Positions 1-8,813 of a DNA stretch of 64,000 bases are shown piece by piece. Origin of the DNA: Halomontanus rarus (GTDB lineage: Archaea; Halobacteriota; Halobacteria; Halobacteriales; Natrialbaceae). Within the stretch, counting starts at the first letter, position 1. Each line of letters starts with the position of its first letter. The stretch lies in NCBI RefSeq assembly GCF_029338335.1, contig NZ_CP119796.1; one strand, 5' to 3'. Both the position numbers and the translations under genes were made by a program. The notes beneath the pieces are model-generated. The model did no database searches. It saw only the letters and a list, made by a program, of their open reading frames with translations, and was not told the origin of the DNA.

Positions 1-348
1 GAATCCGGGTGCCGGAACGAGAACGTCGTCGTCGGGCTCGAGGACGGCCCGGGAGAGGTAGTCGATCGCGCCGTCGCCGCCGTTGGCGAGCCAGACCTGC
101 ACCGGGGCGACGTCCCAGCGGTCCGCGATCGCGTCGGTGAGATCGGCGTGGGCCGCCTTCGGGTAGGAACTGACACTGGCGGCGGTATCGCGAATCGCGA
201 CGATCGCGGACGGTGCCGGCCCGTGGGGGTTCTCGTTCGACGCGAGTTTGATGAACTCCTCGGGATCGCGCCCGAGTTCGCGGGCGACTTCCTCGATGCC
301 TCGACCCGCCTCGTATGCGACGTGGTCGGACAGGTCGCGTGGTCTCAT
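1..348 (-). CDS. hisC: Histidinol-phosphate aminotransferase, N-terminal part (cut by window edge)
   Basis: Reverse-strand translation from the ATG at 348 begins MRPRDLSDHVAYEAG and contains the class-I/II aminotransferase N-terminus: the substrate-arm motif KLASNENPHGP, then a WLANGGDGAIDYLSRA segment and DDVLVPAPGF, where the window ends. HisC converts imidazole acetol phosphate to histidinol phosphate with PLP in histidine synthesis. The PLP lysine lies outside the window. hisD is also in this window, at about 39 kb, but is unlinked, so histidine genes are dispersed as is usual in haloarchaea. About 116 residues are visible. Confidence 0.9.
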   Translation of the reverse strand, partial: MRPRDLSDHVAYEAGRGIEEVARELGRDPEEFIKLASNENPHGPAPSAIVAIRDTAASVSSYPKAAHADLTDAIADRWDVAPVQVWLANGGDGAIDYLSRAVLEPDDDVLVPAPGF

Positions 349-539
349 ACGCCAACCGTTTTGCCGACGGGTATTAAGAATGCTTACCTGATGCGGCTCG
401 ATTCCCGCGTCGACACGACGAGAGAGCACTCGGGCCGAACACCGGACTGTCTGCCGCTCACACGGTCTGTTGTGAGTTCTTTCCGGTGCAATCGCGCCCT
501 ATCTGCAGTTGCACCGGTAACCAGTGACGGCAGTCCGTC

Positions 540-995
540 TCACGCGATGCGTCCGTCGAACTGGCGCGCCGCGACGTCTCGGACCAGCCGTCGCTCGAGG
601 TCGTCGGTCCGCCGGTTCGCAGCCAGCGAGACGACGTCCTCGCGGCGGTCCCACTCGAGCAGGCCGACGTCCTCGAGTTTGGGGAGGTGGACGTGTCTGA
701 GTGCCGTGGCGATCTCGCGCGCTCGCGTTCGGTCCCCGTCGTCGGGCCGGTCAGCCGCTCTCTCGGCGGTGTCGTGCTCGGGTTCGGAGGTGGTCTTGTA
801 TCGGTATCCGTATTCGGCCTCGAGGTCGCCGATCCTCGCCGCGAGCGTTTCGACCGAGAGACGGTCCGATCGGTGAAGGAGAACGACGACCAGTCGTCGC
901 CGGGCGGCAGCGAACGCGTCGAAGACTTCGTCCCAGTACTCGCCGGCCGACTCGTCGACCGACCGACTCGAACGGACTGGACGCCTGGTACCCAT
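540..995 (-). CDS. DUF7344-type winged-helix regulator
   Basis: A 151-residue acidic protein. After an N-terminal tail, residues about 20-120 read as a haloarchaeal winged helix: EVFDAFAAARRRLVVVLLHRSDR, then SVETLAARIGDLE and a C-terminal HVHLPKLEDVGLLEWDRREDVVSL block that resembles recognition helix plus wing. This matches the DUF7344 family of small haloarchaeal DNA-binding proteins; no target is known. I chose the ATG at 995 because a GGAGA stretch precedes it; an upstream in-frame ATG at 1034 is possible. The protein is followed on the same strand by nothing obvious and lies between hisC and the ligase gene. Confidence 0.7.
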   Translation of the reverse strand: MGTRRPVRSSRSVDESAGEYWDEVFDAFAAARRRLVVVLLHRSDRLSVETLAARIGDLEAEYGYRYKTTSEPEHDTAERAADRPDDGDRTRAREIATALRHVHLPKLEDVGLLEWDRREDVVSLAANRRTDDLERRLVRDVAARQFDGRIA

Positions 996-1131
996 ACCGG
1001 ATGGTTCTCTCCAAGTGTGGTCGCTCTTCGGCATTATCGGTCAAGCCCTTTTTATTCTTCAGCGGCGACTCGACCGAACGCGCCGTCGACCAGCCCCCTC
1101 TCTGCGACCCCGTTCGTCGCGCCGTCCCCGC

Positions 1132-2796
1132 TCACGCCCCCTGCAACTCGAGGACGCGCTCGAGCGTCTCCGCATCCTCGGGGTCCTTGTCCTCGCGGAC
1201 GCCGAGGAATCGAGGGAATCGGAGGGCGTACCCCGCCGAGTACGTCGGCGACGACTGGATCTCCTCGTAGCCGACTTCGAAGACGACCGCGGGCTCGAGA
1301 TCGACCGTCTGCCCCTCCTGTGTACGGATGTAGGGCTCGAGGCGGTCGGTGAGTTCAGCGAGTGTCTCGTCGGTGATCCCCGTCGCAACTTTCCCGATCG
1401 TCTCGTAGCCGTCGCCGTCGCGAACCGAGAGGAGGAACGTGCCGAGGAACGTCGCTCGGCGTCCTTCGCCCCACTCTGCACCCGTGACGACCAGATCGAG
1501 CGTCTCGACGTCGGGTTTGCGCTTGAGCCAGTGTTTGCCCCGCCGGCCCGGCGAGTACGTCGAGGTGGGATCTTTGAGCATGAGCCCCTCGTGGCCCGAC
1601 TCGAGGGCGTCGGCGTCGATCTCCTCGATCGCCTCGCTATCGCCGGTGAGCCACAGCTTCGAGAGTCCCTCGCCGTCCGAGAGCAGCGACTCGAGTCGGT
1701 CGTGGCGCTCGACCAGCGGGTCGTCCAGCAGGTCCTCGCCCGCGACGTGCAAACAATCGAAGAAGACCGGCTCGACGGTAACGTCCTCGCGCGCTTTCGC
1801 CACGTCGTGTTTCCGCCGGAAGCGTCGCAGCACCTCCTGAAACGGGAGCGGATCACCCTCCTCGTCGACGGCGACGACCTCGCCGTCGAGGATCGCCGGC
1901 TGTTCGAGGAACTCGTCGACGAACTCGACGACTTCGGGAAGGGCATCGGTGACGTTCTCCATGTTTCGCGAGAAGACGGCCGTCTCCTCGCCGTCGTAGT
2001 GCACCTGGACACGGGCCCCGTCGTACTTCCACTCGACTGCCGTCTCGTCCCACGACTCGAGGGCGTCGGTGACGGTCCCCGCCTGGGCGAGCATCGCCTG
2101 GACGGGCCGACCGAGTTCGAGGTCCAGTGCGTCCAGTCCCTCGAGTCCCTCGTCGCGGGCGACGACGGCGACCCGGCCGTAATCGTTCGAGACCTGCAGC
2201 GCGCGCTCGACGCGGTCGGCGGGGACGTCGAAGGCGGCCGCGATCCCGTCGCGGACCGTCCCCTCGCCGACGCCGATGCGCATCTCCGAGAGGACGATGC
2301 GGGCGAGGTAGCGCGCCTCCTCGCTCGAGCAGCGATTGAACAGCGAGAACAACAAGTCGACCTTTCGGTCCTGACTGCCGCTGCCCTCGGCGGCGGCGAG
2401 GTCGATCAGCGTCTCGTGGACCTCGCGGACGGTGAGGTCGGTCGTGCCGCCGCCGCCGGTGAACGCACCCAGTCCCTGCTGGCCGCCGAACTCGTACCCC
2501 GCCGCGACCGCGCCGATCTCACCGACCTCGGCGAGGTCGTCTTCGACATCCGCCGCGCTCACGTTCTGACCCGCCGCGCGAGCGATCGCCTCGTAACACG
2601 ATCGCGGGCCGATGTCCAACGTCGTCGAGTCCCACGCCGGGAACACCCGCCCTTGGACGAACCGAGCGAGGATCGCGAGGTCGTCGTCCGTTTCGCCCGC
2701 GTCTTCGAACAGTTCGGTGACGAGATCGACGATCTCGAGGTCGGCTGGTTCGGCTTCGATCTCGGCGGCGTGGGTGGCGAAGGCGGCGAACTCCAT
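1132..2796 (-). CDS. lig: ATP-dependent DNA ligase (archaeal replicative ligase)
   Basis: A 554-residue protein with the full archaeal ligase layout: N-terminal DNA-binding domain (about 1-210), nucleotidyltransferase domain with the adenylation motif EWKYDGARVQVH (catalytic Lys about 257), motif III-like LDGEVV, motif IV EGLMLKD, motif V WLKRKPD, and a C-terminal OB fold ending TLERVLELQGA. It seals Okazaki-fragment nicks using ATP. The length is typical of the family. The start at 2796 (MEFAAFATHAAEIE) matches the usual archaeal N-terminus. It is a housekeeping gene read leftward, apparently on its own promoter. Confidence 0.96.
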   Translation of the reverse strand: MEFAAFATHAAEIEAEPADLEIVDLVTELFEDAGETDDDLAILARFVQGRVFPAWDSTTLDIGPRSCYEAIARAAGQNVSAADVEDDLAEVGEIGAVAAGYEFGGQQGLGAFTGGGGTTDLTVREVHETLIDLAAAEGSGSQDRKVDLLFSLFNRCSSEEARYLARIVLSEMRIGVGEGTVRDGIAAAFDVPADRVERALQVSNDYGRVAVVARDEGLEGLDALDLELGRPVQAMLAQAGTVTDALESWDETAVEWKYDGARVQVHYDGEETAVFSRNMENVTDALPEVVEFVDEFLEQPAILDGEVVAVDEEGDPLPFQEVLRRFRRKHDVAKAREDVTVEPVFFDCLHVAGEDLLDDPLVERHDRLESLLSDGEGLSKLWLTGDSEAIEEIDADALESGHEGLMLKDPTSTYSPGRRGKHWLKRKPDVETLDLVVTGAEWGEGRRATFLGTFLLSVRDGDGYETIGKVATGITDETLAELTDRLEPYIRTQEGQTVDLEPAVVFEVGYEEIQSSPTYSAGYALRFPRFLGVREDKDPEDAETLERVLELQGA

Positions 2797-2939
2797 CGAC
2801 GTGATGTAGGTCTCGAGTACCGTTTAAGGGTTGTGAGAGCCGTGCTCGAGTGCGCTCGAGGTCGGGTAGCCGTCGAACGGAGGGTGGAAGAGTCGGAGGA
2901 GAAGTGAGAGCGAGAGCGGGGGCGTGCACGAACGACTCG

Positions 2940-3317
2940 TCACCCGATATTCTGCACGTCGCTCTCGATTTCCTGGATCCCGAGGGTCGTGATCCGGTAG
3001 TAGGTCAGCCGGCCGTCCGCGCCGTCGGGCGTCGGCGCTTCCGCGACGAGATTCGCGTCGAGAAGCGCTCGAAGGTGGTGTTGAAGCCCGTTGTCGTTGA
3101 GTCCGGTCGCGGCCGCGAGTTGTTTTCGCGGCAGACGTTCGCGCTCGTAGAGCAGGTAACAGAGCCCGTAGCGGATGGGATCGGCCAGCGCCTTCTTTCG
3201 GGCGATGTGCGCCTCGAGCGAGTCGATCGTCTCCGCGAACAGCTGCGTCTCGACGTACTCCTCGAGACCTCCCTGTTCTGGCTCCGACGGACGATCGGGT
3301 GGGGTTTCGACGGCCAT
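2940..3317 (-). CDS. ArsR-like winged-helix transcriptional regulator
   Basis: A 125-residue protein. Residues about 40-110 form a winged helix: ARKKALADPIRYGLCYLLYERE, PRKQLAAATGLNDNGLQHHLRALLDANLV (recognition helix) and a wing ending in LTYYRITTLG. This fits ArsR-type haloarchaeal regulators. No cysteine metal site is visible. The start is ATG 3317; a GTG at 3320 is directly upstream in frame. It is divergent from the DUF7509 gene at 3437 across an AT-rich segment (3358-3376) that could hold its TATA box. Confidence 0.75.
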   Translation of the reverse strand: MAVETPPDRPSEPEQGGLEEYVETQLFAETIDSLEAHIARKKALADPIRYGLCYLLYERERLPRKQLAAATGLNDNGLQHHLRALLDANLVAEAPTPDGADGRLTYYRITTLGIQEIESDVQNIG

Positions 3318-3436
3318 CACGATCGCTACTTCGGGCCGAGGCTACATTAGAGTAGTGGTTTTTAATTAAAATTTCTGTCACTATGGCCGTCGCTCGAGGC
3401 AGCATCTATTTATTGGATCGGTTAGACGCCCAATTA

Positions 3437-4195
3437 ATGAGCGATCGTCGATTCGGGCTCGAGTACAACGGTCGTCCGATCTTCGAGTACGTCGAGGAGA
3501 ACGCGCCGTCGCCGTCGTACCTCTCTGCGAACGACGACTTCTACGTCTACGTGATGGGACCGTACACCGCGTTCAACGCGGTGTACGCCTACGACGATGC
3601 GGACGAACTCCGGTCACCGTACTTCGGCGATCCGCTCTTCGATCCCGACGAACACGTCACCGAAGACGGGAGAGGCGATATCGAGCGAGCGCTCGCGGAC
3701 GTCTGTGCGGACCTCCGCGAGGAACTCGGCGTTCGCGCGTTCATCGCAACCGACGTCGACATCCCGACGAAGCGGCAGGTCGAGGAGACGCACCTCGACG
3801 AACCGGGGATGACGCCGCTCGATCAGTCCGTCGAGTTCGCGGCCGTGAGCGACGCCGTCCTGTTCGTCTTCACGGCGGCCGGGCTGACGACCGGCGTCGG
3901 CAGCGAAGTCGGCGCCGTCCTCGGCGAGTTCAACCTCCGCTGGAAGGATCCGGCCGACGAACGGAAGCCACGTCCTCGACTCAGGCTGTTCTGCGGGCCG
4001 AGTTTCGGGAGCGCCAGCATCGACGAGATCACGCCCGCCTACGGCGTCGACCGCATCGAATTCGAGACGCGCGAGGACCTCCTCGCGAAGGCGCAACAGT
4101 TTCTGGTCAACGTCGAACGTGGCGCCCGACGGAACGGGTGGCCGATCTATCGGCCGCCGGACGGTACGGTGTCCGACCCCGGTGCGAAAAAGTGA
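3437..4195 (+). CDS. DUF7509 family protein with nucleoside deoxyribosyltransferase-like fold
   Basis: A 252-residue acidic protein starting MSDRRFGLEYNG. YVYVMGPYTAFNAVYA resembles the GPYT nucleotide-binding loop of the nucleoside 2-deoxyribosyltransferase-like fold, and SDAVLFVFTAAGLTTGVGSE with the following EVGAVLGEF helix resembles the carboxylate-containing half of that fold. I recognise it as the haloarchaeal DUF7509 family; the enzymatic role is inference only. The start at 3437 is preferred over 3383 because a TATA-like tatttatt at about 3408-3415 would place transcription initiation at the ATG (leaderless). Its divergent neighbour is a small regulator. Confidence 0.65.
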   Translation: MSDRRFGLEYNGRPIFEYVEENAPSPSYLSANDDFYVYVMGPYTAFNAVYAYDDADELRSPYFGDPLFDPDEHVTEDGRGDIERALADVCADLREELGVRAFIATDVDIPTKRQVEETHLDEPGMTPLDQSVEFAAVSDAVLFVFTAAGLTTGVGSEVGAVLGEFNLRWKDPADERKPRPRLRLFCGPSFGSASIDEITPAYGVDRIEFETREDLLAKAQQFLVNVERGARRNGWPIYRPPDGTVSDPGAKK

Positions 4196-4275
4196 ACCCG
4201 AAACGCGAGTCGGCCACTGAGGCGCTCACTACGAGCGTCGAGCATCCGCTCGAGGCGGATGTCTCTCGGAACCAA

Positions 4276-4632
4276 TTATCCGCTCTGTTCGACGGAGTTG
4301 CTGGCGTCCTGGTTGATCGACTGTTCGATGGTCCCTTCACCGACGACGGATGCGCTTTGCACGCCGATGTTACTCGCGTCCTGATCTGCGGTCTGTCTCA
4401 CCGGGGACTCGTCCTCCGAATCGGACGTCTGTCCGGCCAGGTTACTCGCGTCCTGGTCGATAACCTGTATGACCGAACTGTTCTCGGCCTGTGCAGTCTG
4501 TTCGCCGGCGTTACTCGCGTCTTGGCTGGTCGTCTGCTCGGTGCCCTCCTGTGCAGCCACCGGCCCGGCGAAGGCAGCGAGCATACCAACGGTCACGGCG
4601 ACGATAGCGATCGTTGTCAGTGTTCTCTTCAT
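4276..4632 (-). CDS. Secreted protein with four QDASN (curlin-like) repeats
   Basis: A 118-residue protein with a Sec signal peptide (MKRTLTTIAI..., cleavage near AAQ, residue 27). The mature part consists almost wholly of four repeats with QDASN at residues 37, 60, 84 and 108, a period of 23-24, each followed by N-x3-Q and separated by polar Q/S/E-rich linkers. The spacing and Q/N/S ladder recall curlin amyloid repeats (Q-x-G-x-N-x-A), though the match is not exact. The gene is monocistronic and flanked by non-coding DNA on the 5' side. An extracellular structural or amyloid-like role is inference. No partner curli genes are nearby. Confidence 0.75.
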   Translation of the reverse strand: MKRTLTTIAIVAVTVGMLAAFAGPVAAQEGTEQTTSQDASNAGEQTAQAENSSVIQVIDQDASNLAGQTSDSEDESPVRQTADQDASNIGVQSASVVGEGTIEQSINQDASNSVEQSG

Positions 4633-4888
4633 AGTGATGGGGGACTGCGTGAAGGCCTCATTCGACGAGGCGCACTATAACTAGCCATTGGAAATACCCC
4701 GGGACGATATTTCTCGAGCTCAGGTCAACTGCCCTGACGGCGTGATGGAACTCGATCGGTGCTAGCTTACCTACGATTTCGACGTAGTCGGGAGAGAGTC
4801 GAAACCAAATCGGCCGATCGGTCGTGAGGATCGCTATCGAACGGCCTTGTATCCGAAGGATTATTTGTCATGTCTACGGAGGTGTACT

Positions 4889-5122
4889 ATGAGCGTTGGA
4901 AACGGGGAATTTCGTCTTGAGGACATGTCGCCGGTGACGTTGACGTTCGTCATCGCGCTCGTTTCAGCCGGCGTCCTCGTCTTCGGCATGTTCGTCGTCT
5001 GGACGATTCACTTCGTTCCGGGTGTCGTTATATTCGCGATCGGTGCGCTCGGCGTCATCGGGAGCCCCCTACTCGGGCTCCTCGTCTGGTGGGCGTATCA
5101 GAAGTACGACATTGGTTCCTAA
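4889..5122 (+). CDS. Small two-helix membrane protein
   Basis: A 77-residue protein starting MSVGNGEFRLEDMSPVT with two hydrophobic helices (about residues 14-40 and 45-68) and a short charged C-terminus. ATG 4889 is chosen over the upstream in-frame start at 4847 because ggaggtg lies 5-11 bases before it, a good Shine-Dalgarno sequence and less common in haloarchaea. I do not recognise the family. It stands alone between the repeat-protein gene and the ligase-like enzyme gene at 5272. Confidence 0.6.
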   Translation: MSVGNGEFRLEDMSPVTLTFVIALVSAGVLVFGMFVVWTIHFVPGVVIFAIGALGVIGSPLLGLLVWWAYQKYDIGS

Positions 5123-5271
5123 GCGAGCCCTTCAGTTCCCTGTCGGCGTTTTCCTCCACATGCAGTATCCCCCTCGAGTGGCGACCGATACGGTGACGAG
5201 CGGACGATCCGCCCAGCGATCCTCGTCACGAGAGACGTGCATTCAAGTCCGTCGGGAGAGCACTGGCGAGC

Positions 5272-6873
5272 ATGGCAGAGGAGGAACTGGCAGCGCGGGT
5301 CGAAGACGTCCTCGCAGTCGACGCCGAGGAGTTCCAACACCGCGTCGCGGCGGACGCCGAGGTGATCAAAGAGGGTCTCGGAAACGGCGTGTTCGACAAC
5401 CCGCAGGCGATCGTCGGCCTCGAGTACGAGTTCTACGCGGTCGACGCCGACGGGTGTGCCCTGCGTCGTGTCCCGCGGCGGCTGCTCGAACTCATCGGTT
5501 TCGAGAAGGAACTGGGGCTTCACAACGCCGAGATGACGACCAGTCCCCAGCCGTTGAACGCCTACGGACTGGCCGCCCAGGAGTCGGAGGTCAAAGCGCG
5601 GCTACAGACCGCCCTCGACGTGACTCGAACGGAACGCATGCGTCTGGTGAGCGACGGCCTCTGGACGATCCCACCCGAGGGAGAGAGCGCGAGTCAGTAC
5701 GTCACCGACAGCGTCGAGCGGTCGGTCGCGGCGGCGGGAGACGGGGACGGTAACGACGATACCGACGAGGATACCCACCCCATCCGCGTCGCGACGAACA
5801 TGAGCTCGTCGGCGCGCTATCACGCGATGGCGAACACCGACCGGGCCGAGTCGGCGGGGATGCGGATCGTCGCACCGAACGTCTCGCTCTCGGCCGACAC
5901 CGTCATGCCGGAGAGCCTCATCACGTCGATCCAGCCCCACTATCAGGTCGCCCACGCGCGAGACCTCCCCGAGTACTTCAACTACGCGCTGCGGATCGCC
6001 GGCCCGCTGCTCGCCCTCGGCGTCAACACGCCGTTTTTCCCGCCCGACCTCTACGACGAGGACGCGACCGCCGAGGACGTCCTCCGCGACGCGTGGATGG
6101 AACACCGAATCAGCGTCTTCGAGACCGTCCTCAATCCGCCCGGTGCCGGCGTCGGCAAAGTCCGCTTCCCGCGGGACCTCGAGACGGTCGAACAGGCGGT
6201 CGATCGGATCGTCGACGACGACACGTTCGTCCCGATGCCGGTCGACTCCGGTGGCCGATTCGACGATCAGTTCGCTCACTTCCGGCGCAAACACGGGACC
6301 TACTGGCGCTGGGTCCGCCCGGTCTTCGGCGGGCCGACTCGATCCGCGGCAAACGCCAGAATCGAGTTCCGTCCTATCCCCGCCCAGCCGACGGTCCGGG
6401 ACTCGATCGCGTTTCAAGCCGCCTTCGCTGGCCTCCTCGAAAGCATGACTCGCCTCGAGCACCCGGTGGCGGAACTGGACTGGGAGCTCACCCAGGAGAA
6501 CTTCTACGCGGCGATGCGCGACGGTCTCTCGGCGGATCTGACCTGGATCACGAACGACGGGCACGAGACCGCCGACGCCGAGGCGATCTACCAGGACCTG
6601 TTGGCCCACGCCGAAGACGGGTTGACCAACCGCGGCCTGACCGACGAGGACGCCGCGAAGTACCTCTACCCGCTCCGGCGTCGAGTCAGACAGGGCGTCA
6701 CCCCCGCAGCGTGGAAGTTCCGAGAGGTCGAACGTCGACTCGAAGACGGCGCGAGCCTGGCCGAGGCGATCACGGCGATGCAACGGGGCTACGTCGACCG
6801 CCAGCGCGAGACGTTACTCGAGGGAAGTTTCGCCGACTGGATCGGCGACGAGCGGGCGCTCGAAGCGCGGTGA
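5272..6873 (+). CDS. Glutamate-cysteine ligase-like (carboxylate-amine ligase) protein
   Basis: A 533-residue acidic soluble protein. The IVGLEYEFYAVD segment (about residue 48) matches the first acidic Mg/ATP motif of GCS2-type carboxylate-amine ligases (GxExE). It is followed by LGLHNAEMTTSP, NMSSSARYHAMANTD, the VNTPFFPPDLYDE loop and GPTRSAANARIEFRPIPAQPT, consistent with an active-site core of that fold. Haloarchaea use gamma-glutamylcysteine as their main thiol, so a thiol-related ligase role is plausible, but substrate is not shown by sequence. The start at 5272 follows gagcATGGCAGAGG. It appears to be transcribed alone, 90 bases before cofD. Confidence 0.6.
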   Translation: MAEEELAARVEDVLAVDAEEFQHRVAADAEVIKEGLGNGVFDNPQAIVGLEYEFYAVDADGCALRRVPRRLLELIGFEKELGLHNAEMTTSPQPLNAYGLAAQESEVKARLQTALDVTRTERMRLVSDGLWTIPPEGESASQYVTDSVERSVAAAGDGDGNDDTDEDTHPIRVATNMSSSARYHAMANTDRAESAGMRIVAPNVSLSADTVMPESLITSIQPHYQVAHARDLPEYFNYALRIAGPLLALGVNTPFFPPDLYDEDATAEDVLRDAWMEHRISVFETVLNPPGAGVGKVRFPRDLETVEQAVDRIVDDDTFVPMPVDSGGRFDDQFAHFRRKHGTYWRWVRPVFGGPTRSAANARIEFRPIPAQPTVRDSIAFQAAFAGLLESMTRLEHPVAELDWELTQENFYAAMRDGLSADLTWITNDGHETADAEAIYQDLLAHAEDGLTNRGLTDEDAAKYLYPLRRRVRQGVTPAAWKFREVERRLEDGASLAEAITAMQRGYVDRQRETLLEGSFADWIGDERALEAR

Positions 6874-6966
6874 TCGATCTCGACGGACGGTTTCGCCTCG
6901 CGAGCGGAGAAATCGACCGGAACGGTGGCCGCAAGTAATTAAGTGTCCCCGCCGGTAGGTGCTCGT

Positions 6967-7959
6967 ATGGTTACGTTTCTCTCCGGGGGCACCGGGACGC
7001 CGAAGTTACTGGACGGTGCCGCCGCGGCGTTTTCACCGGAGGAGACCACGGTCGTCGCGAACACCGGTGACGACGTGGAGATCGGCGGGCTCCTCGTGTC
7101 GCCGGACGTCGACACGCTCATCTTTCAGGGGGGTGGCGTACTCGACCGAACGCGATGGTGGGGAATCCGAGACGATACGCACCGGACACACGCGGCGTTG
7201 AACGACATCGCGTCGGCCGCGGATCTCCCGGACGGTCCGCAATACCTCTCAGAGGAGAGACAGACGGAGGGCCGAGAAATCGCTCGCTGGCGTCGCTTCT
7301 CGGGCGTCGCGGAGTTCATGACGATCGGCGACCGCGATCGCGCGCTTCACATCACTCGAACGAGCCTGCTCGATCAGGGGCACACCCTCTCGGAGGCGAC
7401 CGCCCGACTGGCCGAGGGATTCGGCCTCACGATCGACCTCTTGCCGATGAGCGACGATCCGGTCGCCAGCCTCGTCCACACCGACCAGGGGATGATGCAC
7501 TTCCAGGAATTCTGGGTCGGACACAACGGGGAACCGGACGTCGAGAACGTGGAGTTTCGCGGCTCCTCGCACGCCGAACCCGCACCGGGCGTCCTCGAGG
7601 CGCTCGAGGACGTAGTCGTGATCGGACCGTCGAACCCGGTGACGAGCATCGGGCCGATGCTCGCGCTCCCCGGGGTCGCCAGAGCGCTTCAGGAGACGAC
7701 CGTCGTCGCGGTCTCGCCGTTTCTCGGTGACGACGCGTTCTCGGGACCCGCCGGGAAACTCATGGAAGCGGTCGGCGCGGAGCCGAACACGTCGGGGCTG
7801 GCGACGGCCTACCCGTTCGCGGACGCGTTCGTCATCGACGAGCGCGACGGCACGGAGTTCTCCCGTCCGACCCTCCGAACGGATATCACGATCGACAGCC
7901 GAGCTGACGCGAGCCGAATCGTACAGACGGTCGCCAACGCTATCGATCGGGTCTCCTGA
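6967..7959 (+). CDS. cofD: 2-phospho-L-lactate transferase (coenzyme F420 biosynthesis)
   Basis: A 330-residue protein beginning MVTFLSGGTGTPKLLDG, the diagnostic CofD nucleotide-binding start. Further family landmarks are NTGDDVEIGGLLVSPDVDT, GDRDRALHITRT, GPSNPVTSIGPMLALPGV and a PFLGDDAFSGPAGKLM block. It transfers the 2-phospholactate-type moiety from an activated nucleotide to the deazaflavin Fo, making F420-0. The start at 6967 gives the canonical N-terminus; the in-frame start 24 bases upstream adds nothing conserved. It leads a co-directional run (7962, 8814, 9662, 10400) with very short gaps, indicating an operon. Confidence 0.93.
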   Translation: MVTFLSGGTGTPKLLDGAAAAFSPEETTVVANTGDDVEIGGLLVSPDVDTLIFQGGGVLDRTRWWGIRDDTHRTHAALNDIASAADLPDGPQYLSEERQTEGREIARWRRFSGVAEFMTIGDRDRALHITRTSLLDQGHTLSEATARLAEGFGLTIDLLPMSDDPVASLVHTDQGMMHFQEFWVGHNGEPDVENVEFRGSSHAEPAPGVLEALEDVVVIGPSNPVTSIGPMLALPGVARALQETTVVAVSPFLGDDAFSGPAGKLMEAVGAEPNTSGLATAYPFADAFVIDERDGTEFSRPTLRTDITIDSRADASRIVQTVANAIDRVS

Positions 7960-7961
7960 GC

Positions 7962-8771
7962 ATGACCGAACTCGCGTTCACGCCGCGGCTCGCGCTCTCG
8001 AGTCTCAGCGGCGAGTCCGACGCCGAGTGGGCCCGCGCCGGGAGCGACTACGCCGGCGCCGCAGTGCTCGGCGGAATCGCGCTCGATTCCCGATCCCGCG
8101 AGGCCGCCCGAAAACTCGTCGAGCGGGAGCGAACCGAGTTCCTCCCGGACGATCCGCTCGCGTTTATCGACCGCCAACTCGCAGCGCTCGAGGACGCCCC
8201 GCTCACCGCCGGGTTCAACGTTCGCTCGGCGACGGTCGACCCGATCGCCGAGGCAGCGGCTGTCTGTCGCGACCGCGAGGCGTTTCTCGAAATCAACGCC
8301 CACTGTCGGCAGGCGGAACTCTGTGCGGCCGGCTGCGGCGAGACGCTGCTACAAGATGGGCCACGTCTGTGCGAGTACGTCGAGGCGGCGACCGAGACCG
8401 GCGCGACGGTGGGCGTCAAGGTCCGTGCGGAGGTCCCGGGCGTCGATCTCCCGGATCTCGCCCGGGCGCTCGAGGACGCTGGTGCACGCTACGTCCACGT
8501 CGACGCGATGGACTCCGAAGGCGTGATCGCCGACGTGGTCGGGGCGACCGGGTCCGACCTGTTCGTGATCGCCAACAACGGCGTCCGCGACGCCGAGACC
8601 GTTCGCGAGTACCGCGCACACGGTGCCGACGCCGTCAGCGTCGGCCGGCCGAGCGACGACCCCGACGTCCTCGAGCGCGTTCGGGCCGCGGTGGATCGGG
8701 AGTTCGATACCGACGCTGATTCCGGCTCGGATTCTCAGACTGGCGTCGAATCGACGAGACCGCAACCGTAA
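7962..8771 (+). CDS. TIM-barrel dihydrouridine synthase-like protein (MJ0144 type)
   Basis: A 269-residue protein two bases after the cofD stop. EINAHCRQAELCAAGCGETLLQ mirrors the NxGCPx..GxGxxLL core of Dus/NifR3 flavoproteins, and VGVKVRAEVPG plus DLFVIANNGVRD correspond to the FMN-binding strands; AVSVGRPS is near the C-terminus. The tail after residue 250 is a low-complexity acidic extension. The fold is clear, but the divergent catalytic region and location in a coenzyme-type operon argue against a plain tRNA-dihydrouridine synthase. FMN binding is expected from the family. Confidence 0.7.
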   Translation: MTELAFTPRLALSSLSGESDAEWARAGSDYAGAAVLGGIALDSRSREAARKLVERERTEFLPDDPLAFIDRQLAALEDAPLTAGFNVRSATVDPIAEAAAVCRDREAFLEINAHCRQAELCAAGCGETLLQDGPRLCEYVEAATETGATVGVKVRAEVPGVDLPDLARALEDAGARYVHVDAMDSEGVIADVVGATGSDLFVIANNGVRDAETVREYRAHGADAVSVGRPSDDPDVLERVRAAVDREFDTDADSGSDSQTGVESTRPQP

Positions 8772-8813
8772 TCGTAACTCTCCTCACCGAAACCCGCGAA
8801 TCCAAACACACAC

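Noticed and set aside
1015..2907. Long forward open frame of 630 codons opposite the DNA ligase gene
   Set aside because: It is the antisense of lig; the ligase strand has all motifs and better codon usage.
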